Assembly (NCBI GenBank): GCA_019116805.1
Contig: DXAV01000041.1
Span: forward strand, 1-64,000
Source: Candidatus Bacteroides merdavium
GTDB lineage: Bacteria; Bacteroidota; Bacteroidia; Bacteroidales; Bacteroidaceae
Reading direction: 5' to 3'
DNA: 64,000 bases
Part shown: in pieces, positions 45,336 to 53,830 of the stretch
Position numbering within the stretch: position 1 is the stretch's first letter
How the letters are laid out: each line of letters starts with the position of its first letter
The notes under the pieces: generated by a model
The model's input: only the letters and a program-made list of their open reading frames with translations
What the model was told of the DNA's origin: nothing
The model's database searches: none
Translations under genes and position numbers: made by a program

Positions 45336-45857
45336 ATGCATAGTCATAGTAGCCATATGGATGAACGTTTGCTTAAACGTCTTTTTGAAGCATATTCCAA
45401 TGATTTGCTTTACTATGCACAGTATCTTGTTCACTCCAAAGAAGAAGCGGAAGAGATTGTGAGTGATGTTTTCTTTGAAGTATGGCAACATCGTGACAAG
45501 TTCTCAGAAGTGAAAAACGAGAAGGCGTGGTTGCTGAAGGTGACTCACAACAAGGTGGTGTCTTGGTTGCGTAAGAATGCTAACGGGCAGGCTCTTGTGC
45601 CGTGGGAGGAGGTAGGCAGCCATGGCACGTTTGTTGATTTGCAGACACCCGATTCGCAAATTATCAGTCGGGAGGAAATATTCCGTATCCATCACGTCAT
45701 AAACCAGCTTCCTCCCCGTTGCAGGCAGGTCTTTTTGCTGGCCAAAATCGAAAAGCTTCCTTATAAAGAGATTGCCGATGTGCTGGGCATCTCTGTGAAA
45801 ACAATCAATATTCATGTGGCCAAAGCACTGGAAACGATTTCCTCGGTCTTGAAGTAG
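45336..45857 (+). CDS. ECF (sigma-70 family) RNA polymerase sigma factor (PUL 3)
   Basis: About 173 residues from the ATG at 45336; an ATG at 45357 (MDERLLKRLFEAY) is an equally reasonable start, while the tracked start is TTG. Region 2 is DLLYYAQYLVHSKEEAEEI plus VSDVFFEVWQHRDKF. Region 4 is LPPRCRQVFLLAKIEKLPY followed by KEIADVLGISVKTINIHVAK. It is the partner of the FecR 427 nt downstream on the same strand and would transcribe the PUL 3 susC operon. The gap to fecR holds array C and two terminator-like hairpins, so the sigma gene is probably a separate transcript. Confidence 0.93.
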   Translation: MHSHSSHMDERLLKRLFEAYSNDLLYYAQYLVHSKEEAEEIVSDVFFEVWQHRDKFSEVKNEKAWLLKVTHNKVVSWLRKNANGQALVPWEEVGSHGTFVDLQTPDSQIISREEIFRIHHVINQLPPRCRQVFLLAKIEKLPYKEIADVLGISVKTINIHVAKALETISSVLK

Positions 45858-45864
45858 GGCCGGC

Positions 45865-46051
45865 TCCAATGTGGGTAGTTACGGCTCCCAAGTAGGTGTT
45901 TGGCGGGCGAATGTAGGTGTTTAGGCTGGGAAAAGCGGTCGTTTGTCCAGCTTAAATCATTGTTTTGTCCAGCTTAAAACGATGCTTTACCCAGCTTGGA
46001 CAAATGCTTTAAGCAGGTCAAATATTTCTTTTGGTGAAGCGAAAGTTTCAC
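45865..46051. repeat. 22-nt periodic array C (TTTGTCCAGCTTAA theme)
   Basis: Six units of exactly 22 nt start with TTT at 45920, 45942, 45964, 45986, 46008 and 46030. Two of them share TTTGTCCAGCTTAAA and a third has TTTACCCAGCTT. Upstream, two or three looser 21-22 nt units (GGCTCC.., GTAGGTGTTT..) extend the array towards the sigma gene stop. Confidence 0.82.
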
Positions 46052-46186
46052 AATCATTATATTATGGGATTTTCATTTCTGGTTTCATCCTTTCACAATG
46101 ATTTATCTTGCTGATATTGAGCCTGTAATGGTGAAAGATGATCCTTCACGGCGAAAGATAGTCAGGTGTTTTCACTTTTTGTAGAA

Positions 46187-46219
46187 CCGGCCTTGCATGG
46201 AGCCGGAAAACTTTTTTTT
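46187..46219 (+). terminator. Terminator-like hairpin after the ECF gene
   Basis: A 5-bp GC stem (CCGGC/GCCGG) with a 10-nt loop, then AAAAC and eight T. The stem is short and the T-run slightly displaced. Confidence 0.5.
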
Positions 46220-46229
46220 GAAAAAAATG

Positions 46230-46271
46230 CAAGACGTATAGGAGATTTTTCTGGAAACTGCGTCTTGTTTT
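46230..46271 (+). terminator. Hairpin with T-run before fecR
   Basis: A 7-bp stem (CAAGACG/CGTCTTG) with a 24-nt loop, followed by TTTTAT. It ends only about 14 nt before the fecR ATG, so it could act as an attenuator. Confidence 0.4.
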
Positions 46272-46284
46272 ATATACTTCAAAG

Positions 46285-47478
46285 ATGAAAGACGAAAAAA
46301 AAGAATATAATAATAGGTATGAAAAGTTAGCGTCCTTGCTGGAAGACCCACAGGACCTGACCAAAATGAATGGAGCTTTTTCGGATGATGAGGCTCGCAA
46401 ACTTTTGTTTATTTGGAATGAATGTCTGCCTGCCGAGGCTGACGCATCAAAAGTTTGGGAGAAAACGCTTCAGCGGATTAGGCAGGCTCAGGAACAGGAA
46501 GCGGCAAACCGTAGAAGGCGTTTTGTCCTTGCTTGGAGATGGGTGGCGGCGGCTTCGGTAGTTCTTTGTATCGGTTTGGCTTCGCTTTGGTTCCTGGATA
46601 CGGAAGTCACGGTGGACGAACGAAGCCGGATGGAGCAAATGCTGTTGGCGCAGGTTGATACGGGCGAAGTGAAGGAAGTGACCCTTGTGGTTTCCGACCA
46701 TAAGAAAGTGGAGCTGGCCAACAATGCCAAGGTCGCTTATAACGCATCCGGTCAGGTCAGTGTCAACTCGGTGAAGTTGAAAGAACCGTCCGTGCGGGAA
46801 GAAGATAACTCAACACAAGCCTCTTCCGAAGAGGCTGTGGAATATAACCAGCTGATTGTGCCCAAGGGCCGTCGTTCTATGATTGTATTGGCTGATAACA
46901 GCAAGATGTGGATTAACTCCGGCAGTAAGGTGATTTATCCGCGCTCTTTTAAGGGCGACAAGCGTGAAATCTATGTGGAAGGAGAAGTCTATTTGAAGGT
47001 GAGCCGCGATGAAGCGAAACCATTTGTGGTGAATACGTCAGCTTTTGATGTAGAAGTGTTGGGGACATCTTTCAATGTATCTGCCTATAAGGGGGATGCC
47101 CATGCTTCGGTTGTATTGGTAGAAGGAGCTGTTGATGTGAAGGATGCGGCAGACAGACATCTTCGGATGCAGCCCAATGAGCGGGTATGCTTGGATGAGA
47201 AGGAAGGGTTGAGGAAAGAGACGGTGAACGCGCTCGATTATATTCATTGGGTGGACGGCATTTGGGTCTTGAACGGAAAACCTTTGAAAGAAGTACTTGA
47301 TTACTTGAGTACATATTATGGAGAAGTTGTAGTTTGTGATCCTTCCATAGCAAATGAATTGTTTTATGGAAAATTATTTTTGAATGATGAACTGGAGAAG
47401 GTGATAGAGTCAATTTTGCAGACGTTTCCTGCGGACTTGAAAATACCAGAGGAGGCTATTTATGTTTCTGCAGATTGA
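46285..47478 (+). CDS. FecR-family anti-sigma factor (PUL 3)
   Basis: 397 residues. The cytoplasmic N-terminal part (1-82) would hold the sigma factor. A membrane span (about 84-108, WVAAASVVLCIGLASLWFL) follows. The periplasmic FecR domain (about 195-300) has MIVLADNSKMWINSGSKV and GEVYLKVSRDEAKPFVV, and the C-terminal DUF4974-like region (about 325-390) has WVLNGKPLKEVLDYLSTYYG. The insert between span and FecR domain is longer than in the PUL 1 FecR (397 versus 339 residues). It is followed by STN-type susC, completing a standard transenvelope relay. Confidence 0.93.
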   Translation: MKDEKKEYNNRYEKLASLLEDPQDLTKMNGAFSDDEARKLLFIWNECLPAEADASKVWEKTLQRIRQAQEQEAANRRRRFVLAWRWVAAASVVLCIGLASLWFLDTEVTVDERSRMEQMLLAQVDTGEVKEVTLVVSDHKKVELANNAKVAYNASGQVSVNSVKLKEPSVREEDNSTQASSEEAVEYNQLIVPKGRRSMIVLADNSKMWINSGSKVIYPRSFKGDKREIYVEGEVYLKVSRDEAKPFVVNTSAFDVEVLGTSFNVSAYKGDAHASVVLVEGAVDVKDAADRHLRMQPNERVCLDEKEGLRKETVNALDYIHWVDGIWVLNGKPLKEVLDYLSTYYGEVVVCDPSIANELFYGKLFLNDELEKVIESILQTFPADLKIPEEAIYVSAD

Positions 47479-47548
47479 TAGTAAGTGTATAAATGATATT
47501 GTTAATCTTAAAGGATATGGCTATGAAGTAAAAAAAGTGTCTTGTATG

Positions 47549-47627
47549 AAAAAAAAGGTCGGTCAATACTCGCAATATTGCCCGACCAAAGATGATTTTA
47601 ATTATTCCATTTTTTAGTAACCAAAAT
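47549..47627 (-). ncRNA. Candidate cis-antisense sRNA over the PUL 3 susC leader (DonS-like)
   Basis: On the minus strand a 12-bp stem with one mismatch (47576-47587 with 47557-47568) is followed by eight T (47556-47549), a good terminator that serves no annotated minus-strand gene. A -7-like box TACTTTCG (47640-47633) overlaps the susC start codon in the antisense direction, as in PUL 1. The product would be about 79 nt, nearly the size of the PUL 1 candidate. The promoter is weaker than in PUL 1 (one mismatch, no -33 TTTG). Confidence 0.6.
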
Positions 47628-47639
47628 CAGTACGAAAGT

Positions 47640-50600
47640 ATGAAAAAGAAAACGACTTCTGGTCGGATGAAGGGATTTTTTACATCTCTTTATCTATTAA
47701 TTAGTGTTTTTTTATTGACAGGGGGTGCTTGGGCTCCTCTGCATGCTGCAGATACTCGTGGGAGTAGCAAGCAGGCTGTGACGACTACTCAAACGCTGAA
47801 GGAATTGTTCAGCTATATTGAGAAGAACAGCAATCTGGTCATTCTTTATTCGAAGGGCCTTTTGTCCGAGCTGGATAAAAAGGTTTCCATCAATATGAAT
47901 GGTAAGAAGGCTGAAGAAATCTTGAAGGAGTTGGCTGATGCTGCCAATCTGGAGATCAAGATCAGTGACCGGCAAGTGACGGTAATGAAAAAAGCTCCGA
48001 TTGTACAGCAAAGTAACAACATCAAGGTGACCGGACAGGTGTTCGATGATCTGGGCGAAACGGTTCCCGGTGCCAATGTGACGGTGAAAGGAAACACTTC
48101 CATCGGTACGGTGACCGACTTGGACGGTAACTTTACATTGGAAGTCCCCAAAGGAACTACTTTGGTGGTGTCTTTTATCGGATATGCCAATTATGAGTAT
48201 GTAGCACAAGGCACCGACAAGGTGACCATTAAACTGTCGCCCGATTCAGAAGCATTGGATGAAGTGGTTGTGGTAGGTTATGGTATGCAGCGCAAGAGCT
48301 CTATTACCGGTTCCATTTCTTCCATCAAGGCAGAAAAACTGAAAGATGTCACTACGCCGAGTGTAGCCAATATGTTGCAGGGTAAGGTGGCCGGTGCAGT
48401 GGTTGCCCCCACTTCCGGTCGTCCGGGCGAGGGTGTGAGCATCCGTGTGCGTGGTATCGGTTCAATTCGCGGTAATGTGGAGCCCTTGTGGGTAATCGAC
48501 GGTGTGGTAGGTGCTTCTTCTGCCGACCTGAACCCGAATGATATCGAAACCATTTCTATTTTGAAAGACGGTTCCGCTACGGCATTGTATGGTTCTCGTG
48601 GTGCGAACGGCGTTATTCAGGTAACTACCAAGCGTGCTACTACGGGTACGTCTCAGATTGATTTATCTGCCAAGTTTGGTGTGTCGCAGTTGCAGAAAGG
48701 TAACTTGGAGATGATGTCGGGTGCTGAATATTATGACTATGTACGTACGGCTTATGAGAACGCCGGAACGTTGGATTCTCAAGGCTGGCTGCAACCCTAT
48801 TTGCGCGACCGTAACTTCGACTGGTGGGACTTGGCTACTCAGAATGCCTTGACTCAGAACTATAACATCGGTTACCGTTATGGCAATGAAAAAATCAAGT
48901 CGTATGTATCCGGTGACTACTATACGGAAGAAGGTACCATCAAGGGATTTGATTACGACCGTTTCACGTTCCGTTCGAATACGGATTATATTGTGAATGA
49001 CCGCTTGACCTTGAAGGCAAAAGTGGCTGCAAGTTATAAAGAGACATTCAACCAGGAATATTCATTGGCGCATACCAGCTACACTCCGTGGGATACTCCT
49101 TGGGATTCTCAAGGCAATCTGAAGGACGGAAGTCAGGGCGTACCGACTGCAGATGCTGCTCCCACAGCCAACCCGGATGATTATTGGTATTCCGACGGTG
49201 GTTCAAACTTCTTGTATGACCGTGATTTGAGCTGGTCTAAGAGTCGTAATAACGGTATAGATTTGGGCGTCGGCTTTGATTTCAAGATTATCGAAGGATT
49301 GACTTTTGAGTCGAACAACCGTATTGGTTTCAATAATAGTTATTCCAGCTCTTATGTAGATCCCAACAGCCGTTCCGGTGCAGGTACCGACGGTTCTTAT
49401 TATGACGGTGAATCCAATACACGTTCTATCTATACCAGCCAGTTGCTGCGCTTCCTGAAAACGTTCGGTGAGAAGCACGAAATCAATGCCTATTTGGGTT
49501 ATGACTACGATGAATACCGTTATTGGGATTTGAGCGCTACGGCTTATAAGATTTTCTCGGGAGCCGAGATTATCAATGCGGGTGCCGAGGATCCTACAGC
49601 CAGTGGTACTAAATCGGAATCGAAGAATGCGGCAATTTACTTGAATGTCAACTATTCGTTCGATAGCAAGTATCTCATTCAAGGTATGATTCGTCGCGAC
49701 GGTTCTTCGAAGTTCGGTAGCGACAAGCGTTGGGCTACTTTCTGGTCGGTCGGTGCCGGCTGGAACATGCACAAGGAAGAGTTTATCAGCCAGTTCGAGT
49801 GGATCAATGAATTGAAGCCCCGTGTTTCTTACGGTATCAGCGGTAACCAGCCGGGCGGTGCTTACGAATGGGCTACCATCTTCGGTTACACTTCTCAGTA
49901 TGCCAACGAAATCGCATTCTTGTCCAACTATCAGGGAAATCCCGATTTGTCTTGGGAAGAGACGGCCAACTTTGACGCCGGTATTGATATCCGCCTGTTC
50001 GATCGTGTAAACATTACATTCGACTATTACCTGAAGAAGGTGAAGAACCTGATTTATCTCCGTCACCTGCCCGCCGTTACCGGTTTCAACCGCCAGACGG
50101 CCAACAACGGTAAGATGGAGAACTCGGGTGTGGAACTGACCATTACGCCTGAAATCATCCGTACCAAGGATTGGTACTGGGACATCAGCTTCAACATGGG
50201 TTATAACCGTAACGAAGTGACTTACCTGCCGGATGGTGATGACCTGACGATGCAGGCAGTGGCTGTGGGCTATCCCTATATGAACTGGTATATGAAGGAA
50301 TGGGCCGGTGTGGACACCATGACCGGAACTCCGTTGTGGTTCAAGGTTGACTCGGAAACGGGCGAAAAGACGGTGACGGGCAATTATAATGAGGCTACCA
50401 ACGTATTGCTGGATGCTTCTCCGACACCGAAAGTGAACGGTGGTTTGAGCACCAATCTCAGTTGGAAAGGCTTGTCGCTGAATGCTAACTTTACGTTTAG
50501 TGCCGGTGCCAAGATTTACAACGGTATGCGTGCCGGTGCACTTGACCGTGATGCAGAACGTCCTTCACAACCGGCTATGAAGTTGGCTGACGGCTGGAGC

Positions 50601-50936
50601 CGTTGGGAGAAACCGGGCGACATTGCCACGCATCCCCAGTTGAGAGCCGGTGGTAATAACGGAGCGTCCAACACTTCTACCCGCTATCTGGAGAATGGTG
50701 ACTATTTCAAACTGAAGTCGTTGACGCTTTCCTACAGCTTCCCCAAGAAGTGGCTGGAACCGTTGAAGATTAAAGGTGCTAACCTGAGTGTAGGTGGAGA
50801 AAACCTGTTTACCATTACCAAGTTCTCCGGTCAGGATCCAGAAATTCTGCTTTCTTCTTCCTACAACGGAAGTGCCAGTGGTTTTGGCTATCCTACCGTT
50901 AGACGTTTCACCGTAGGATTGAATGTTAACTTCTAA
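47640..50936 (+). CDS. SusC/RagA-family TonB-dependent transporter with STN domain (PUL 3)
   Basis: About 1098 residues from the ATG at 47640, which opens a long basic signal peptide (FFTSLYLLISVFLLTGGAWA). An STN domain (about 55-110, TLKELFSYIEKNSNLVILYS), the carboxypeptidase-like domain (VTGQVFDDLGETVPGANVTV), the Ton box (DEVVVVGYG), the plug (DGSATALYGSRGANGVIQVTTK) and the barrel ending VGLNVNF follow. With the STN domain it should signal substrate to FecR. It imports oligosaccharides released from the PUL 3 glycan. Confidence 0.95.
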   Translation: MKKKTTSGRMKGFFTSLYLLISVFLLTGGAWAPLHAADTRGSSKQAVTTTQTLKELFSYIEKNSNLVILYSKGLLSELDKKVSINMNGKKAEEILKELADAANLEIKISDRQVTVMKKAPIVQQSNNIKVTGQVFDDLGETVPGANVTVKGNTSIGTVTDLDGNFTLEVPKGTTLVVSFIGYANYEYVAQGTDKVTIKLSPDSEALDEVVVVGYGMQRKSSITGSISSIKAEKLKDVTTPSVANMLQGKVAGAVVAPTSGRPGEGVSIRVRGIGSIRGNVEPLWVIDGVVGASSADLNPNDIETISILKDGSATALYGSRGANGVIQVTTKRATTGTSQIDLSAKFGVSQLQKGNLEMMSGAEYYDYVRTAYENAGTLDSQGWLQPYLRDRNFDWWDLATQNALTQNYNIGYRYGNEKIKSYVSGDYYTEEGTIKGFDYDRFTFRSNTDYIVNDRLTLKAKVAASYKETFNQEYSLAHTSYTPWDTPWDSQGNLKDGSQGVPTADAAPTANPDDYWYSDGGSNFLYDRDLSWSKSRNNGIDLGVGFDFKIIEGLTFESNNRIGFNNSYSSSYVDPNSRSGAGTDGSYYDGESNTRSIYTSQLLRFLKTFGEKHEINAYLGYDYDEYRYWDLSATAYKIFSGAEIINAGAEDPTASGTKSESKNAAIYLNVNYSFDSKYLIQGMIRRDGSSKFGSDKRWATFWSVGAGWNMHKEEFISQFEWINELKPRVSYGISGNQPGGAYEWATIFGYTSQYANEIAFLSNYQGNPDLSWEETANFDAGIDIRLFDRVNITFDYYLKKVKNLIYLRHLPAVTGFNRQTANNGKMENSGVELTITPEIIRTKDWYWDISFNMGYNRNEVTYLPDGDDLTMQAVAVGYPYMNWYMKEWAGVDTMTGTPLWFKVDSETGEKTVTGNYNEATNVLLDASPTPKVNGGLSTNLSWKGLSLNANFTFSAGAKIYNGMRAGALDRDAERPSQPAMKLADGWSRWEKPGDIATHPQLRAGGNNGASNTSTRYLENGDYFKLKSLTLSYSFPKKWLEPLKIKGANLSVGGENLFTITKFSGQDPEILLSSSYNGSASGFGYPTVRRFTVGLNVNF

Positions 50937-50963
50937 GTAATGATAACCAATAAGATAGAAACT

Positions 50964-52760
50964 ATGAAACTGAAATATACATTAGGTGCCTTGGCTGCTG
51001 TATTCTCATTGGCAAGTTGCAGCTTGGACGTAAATATGTACGATGGTGTAACGGGTGAGGACGTTACGGTTCGTAACATTGTGGAATTGTCGCAAGGCAG
51101 TTACAGCATGTTGAAATATGATGGTGGTTTGATTGATTACGGCTATTATTTTTGGACTTACGGAGGCGATGACCTCTCTTGGGGCGGTACGTCCACTGAC
51201 ACCAAGTTTGATATCTATGATTATAGCCGCAATATCACTAGTTCTGTTACAGAGTATGCTTGGGAATTGGGTTACCGTACCATCGGTAACTGTAATAAGG
51301 TGATTGAAATGGGAGCCGAGTTGGGTGAAAATCTGACTGCTGAGGAAAAGGTGATTGTCGGTGAGAACTATTATCTTCGTGCCTTGTGCTATTTCCTGTT
51401 GGTCAACGAGTTTGCGCAACCTTATTCCAACAATCCGACCCAGAACCCGGGTTTACCCCTGAAGCTGAACAGCGATCCTGATGATCTGCCCCAAAGCCGT
51501 TCTACAGTCGCCGAAATCTATGATCAGGTGGTGAAGGATTTGCAGGATGCCATTACTTACATGACATTGCCGGCTGGTCTGTCTCCTAAAAACAGTTGTT
51601 ATGCCACGAAGGAGGCTGCTGAAGCTTTGCTGGCCAGGGTATATCTCTATATGGAAAATTGGGAAGGTGCATGGGAAATGGCAAACAATGTCATTACTTC
51701 CGGCCGTTTTGAATTATTGCGTGGTGAAGAATATGCCATTTATTCCCAGCATGTTCCTGAAGAGAATTCTGAAACCATTTTTGCTGTACGCCGTACCAAA
51801 TTGAAAGATGATGGAGGCTATGGTAAGATGGGAGGTTTGTATATTCGTGTTGACAATAGTGGTTGGGAAGAAATGTACGCATCGGCTCCTTATTTGGAAT
51901 TGCTGGAACTCTATTTGGATGACAAGGGTTATCCTCAAGATTTGCGTAGTAATTTCATTACCAAGCGATATGTAGAAGATGGTACTAATACCGATATTTA
52001 TCCGATTACCGGTAACCCTGAACGTAATTATCAGGATTGGACATTTGCTTATACAGCGAAACAAAACAATACAGCAAATTACGAATATCGTCAGATTTCT
52101 GTTGAAAAACAGGCTGATGGAACATATGCTATGAGTGCAGAAGATGCTGCATCGTTCCGAAGTGCTACCATTCAGTCTGAACCTTATAACTTGGGTACCC
52201 GCTATTATGTGGTGGCATCGGACGGAACGAAGTATGTAGGACGTATTGAACCGCGAGTATATGATGCAAGAACACTTCGTCAGAAAGAGTCTATTTTCTT
52301 GGTATATGCCATTAACAAGTGTTCTTATCAGGAGCAATATTACCATCTGTGGTCTCCGATCATTTCCCGTTTGGCAGAAATGTACCTGATTCGTGCCGAG
52401 GCCAATCTGGAAAAGGGAGGTGATACGCAGGCTACGTTGGACGACGTGAATGTACTTCGTGAAAGAGCCGGTATCCCCGAGTGGACACTGGATAATATCA
52501 AGACTGCCGAATATGGCCAGCCGAAGGATATCCACAAGATTATTGAAGAAGAGCGTATGCTGGAGTTTGCTTGGGAAGGTCAACGTCGTTTCGACGTGTT
52601 CCGCTGGCGCCAGACGCTGGATCGCAAGTATCCGGGTGGTCATACATTGAGACAGGGTGACCGCTATCTGGAGATCCCTTACAATTCTCCTTCGGTATGC
52701 GAGTATATCCCGCAAGCGCAGTATGATGCTTATCCTTATGATTTGGGACAGAACCCCTGA
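50964..52760 (+). CDS. SusD/RagB-family surface glycan-binding lipoprotein (PUL 3)
   Basis: About 598 residues from the ATG at 50964; the start at 50940 adds 8 residues before the signal. Lipobox LASC (C19). The family C-terminal motif is clear: KIIEEERMLEFAWEGQRRFDVFRWR. It begins 27 nt after susC. A stem-loop (52782-52822) separates it from the next lipoprotein gene. Its partner is the SusC at 47640-50936. Confidence 0.94.
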   Translation: MKLKYTLGALAAVFSLASCSLDVNMYDGVTGEDVTVRNIVELSQGSYSMLKYDGGLIDYGYYFWTYGGDDLSWGGTSTDTKFDIYDYSRNITSSVTEYAWELGYRTIGNCNKVIEMGAELGENLTAEEKVIVGENYYLRALCYFLLVNEFAQPYSNNPTQNPGLPLKLNSDPDDLPQSRSTVAEIYDQVVKDLQDAITYMTLPAGLSPKNSCYATKEAAEALLARVYLYMENWEGAWEMANNVITSGRFELLRGEEYAIYSQHVPEENSETIFAVRRTKLKDDGGYGKMGGLYIRVDNSGWEEMYASAPYLELLELYLDDKGYPQDLRSNFITKRYVEDGTNTDIYPITGNPERNYQDWTFAYTAKQNNTANYEYRQISVEKQADGTYAMSAEDAASFRSATIQSEPYNLGTRYYVVASDGTKYVGRIEPRVYDARTLRQKESIFLVYAINKCSYQEQYYHLWSPIISRLAEMYLIRAEANLEKGGDTQATLDDVNVLRERAGIPEWTLDNIKTAEYGQPKDIHKIIEEERMLEFAWEGQRRFDVFRWRQTLDRKYPGGHTLRQGDRYLEIPYNSPSVCEYIPQAQYDAYPYDLGQNP

Positions 52761-52781
52761 TTTTTGAAGGATTGTCATGGA

Positions 52782-52822
52782 TATCTACCCGCTTCTCTCA
52801 TGGGGGAAGGAGCGGGTAGATA
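52782..52822 (+). promoter_or_regulatory. Stem-loop between susD and the third lipoprotein gene
   Basis: A perfect 12-bp stem (TATCTACCCGCT/AGCGGGTAGATA) with a 17-nt loop and no T-run. Such hairpins can protect the 3' end of susCD mRNA or lower expression of downstream genes. Confidence 0.6.
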
Positions 52823-52866
52823 CAAAGAAGTCATTGTAACATCATTAAAATAACAGAATTTATAAA

Positions 52867-53724
52867 ATGAAAAAAATATCATATTTATTATTACTCCTTT
52901 TGGCGTTTGTGTATGCCGGATGTGCTGATACGGAGCAGCCTTATGTAGGCTATGTGATTATAGAACGTGCAGTGGTGGAGGCAGAAGCTAATTCGGTAGC
53001 TACCATTACAGCGGATACGGATATTGACTCGCCCATTGAAATCAAATCGATTGATTTTGGAGAAGGAGAAGCTGAATGGTGTACTATTACAACCAAAGGC
53101 AAGGAAATTACTGTGACCACTACGCAGGCTAATTCGGGTTCGAATTATCGTACGGCCACGGTCAATGTGAAATGCGGTTATTGGCTGAAGTCATTCCAGG
53201 TACTGCAGAAATATGCCGGACAGGAATACCTGCAATACGACTGGACACGTTGGACGGCTACCGGCAACAGTGTAGAAAGCAGTGATGGAGGTGGTTATCC
53301 GAGCTTGTTCAGCGATGATCGTTCCACATTCTGGCACAGCCAGTATAGCGGTGATGTTCCTTCTTTGCCTTATTGGATTGTAGTGGATATGCAAGAAGAA
53401 TTGGAGATTGCCAAGTTTGATATCGGCAGGAGATATTACGCAGGCAATGGTAATAATTACGGTTCAGTAAAGACTTTGAAGCTGTATGCCAGTACGGATA
53501 ATGAAAACTTCACGGAAGTCGGTGGCTTTACGTTTGAAATTCCCTGGACGGCTCCGGATGGAACAGTTGTAGAGAGCTTTACCAGTCCGCTGATTCCGGC
53601 TTATGAAGAAATCATTCTGGCAGAACCTGTGAAGGCACGTTACATGAAGATGGAAATCTTGGAAACTAATACAAGCAACAATGCGTGTCAGATCTCTTAT
53701 TTCAAAGCTTACGAAAAAATCTAA
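52867..53724 (+). CDS. BACON- and F5/8-type-domain surface lipoprotein (SGBP)
   Basis: 285 residues with a lipobox (VYAGC, C19). A BACON-like beta-sandwich spans about 30-115, with the WCTITTKGKEITVTTTQANS segment and the RTATVNVKCG strand. A discoidin/F5-8 type C domain spans about 135-285 (WTATGNS, LFSDDRSTFWHSQYSG, KARYMKMEILE). Position third after susC and susD and this layout fit a surface glycan-binding protein of SusE/F type. F5/8 (CBM32-like) domains often bind galactose or GalNAc, which agrees with the enzymes downstream. Confidence 0.86.
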   Translation: MKKISYLLLLLLAFVYAGCADTEQPYVGYVIIERAVVEAEANSVATITADTDIDSPIEIKSIDFGEGEAEWCTITTKGKEITVTTTQANSGSNYRTATVNVKCGYWLKSFQVLQKYAGQEYLQYDWTRWTATGNSVESSDGGGYPSLFSDDRSTFWHSQYSGDVPSLPYWIVVDMQEELEIAKFDIGRRYYAGNGNNYGSVKTLKLYASTDNENFTEVGGFTFEIPWTAPDGTVVESFTSPLIPAYEEIILAEPVKARYMKMEILETNTSNNACQISYFKAYEKI

Positions 53725-53757
53725 AGCCATAAATTCTTCTACCTATTAAAATCTAAG

Positions 53758-53806
53758 TATCTTTGCAGAGGATGTCCGATACATTTTTTCAGACATCCTC
53801 TTTTTA
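53758..53806 (+). terminator. Terminator hairpin with embedded -7 box upstream of GH110
   Basis: A 10-bp stem (AGAGGATGTC 53767-53776 with GACATCCTCT 53792-53801) followed by five T ends the upstream transcript. TATCTTTG (53758-53765) directly precedes the left arm and could start transcription of the GH110-GH31 genes inside the hairpin. Confidence 0.7.
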
Positions 53807-53830
53807 TAAAACTGGAATGCCTGGAAGACC

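Larger units (their letters stand above)
45858..46284. other. ECF-fecR intergenic region
   Basis: 427 nt without a gene. It holds array C (about 45865-46051), loosely related TTTCA-rich sequence to about 46160, and hairpins at 46187-46219 and 46230-46271. Confidence 0.6.

Noticed and set aside
25034-46051. 22-nt arrays as CRISPR
   Set aside because: There are no constant repeats alternating with unique spacers and no cas genes; the units touch each other and drift.
47841-48190. Minus-strand ORFs over the PUL 3 susC start as an antisense protein
   Set aside because: They shadow the susC frame; the antisense signal there is better read as a short RNA ending at the 47549 T-run.
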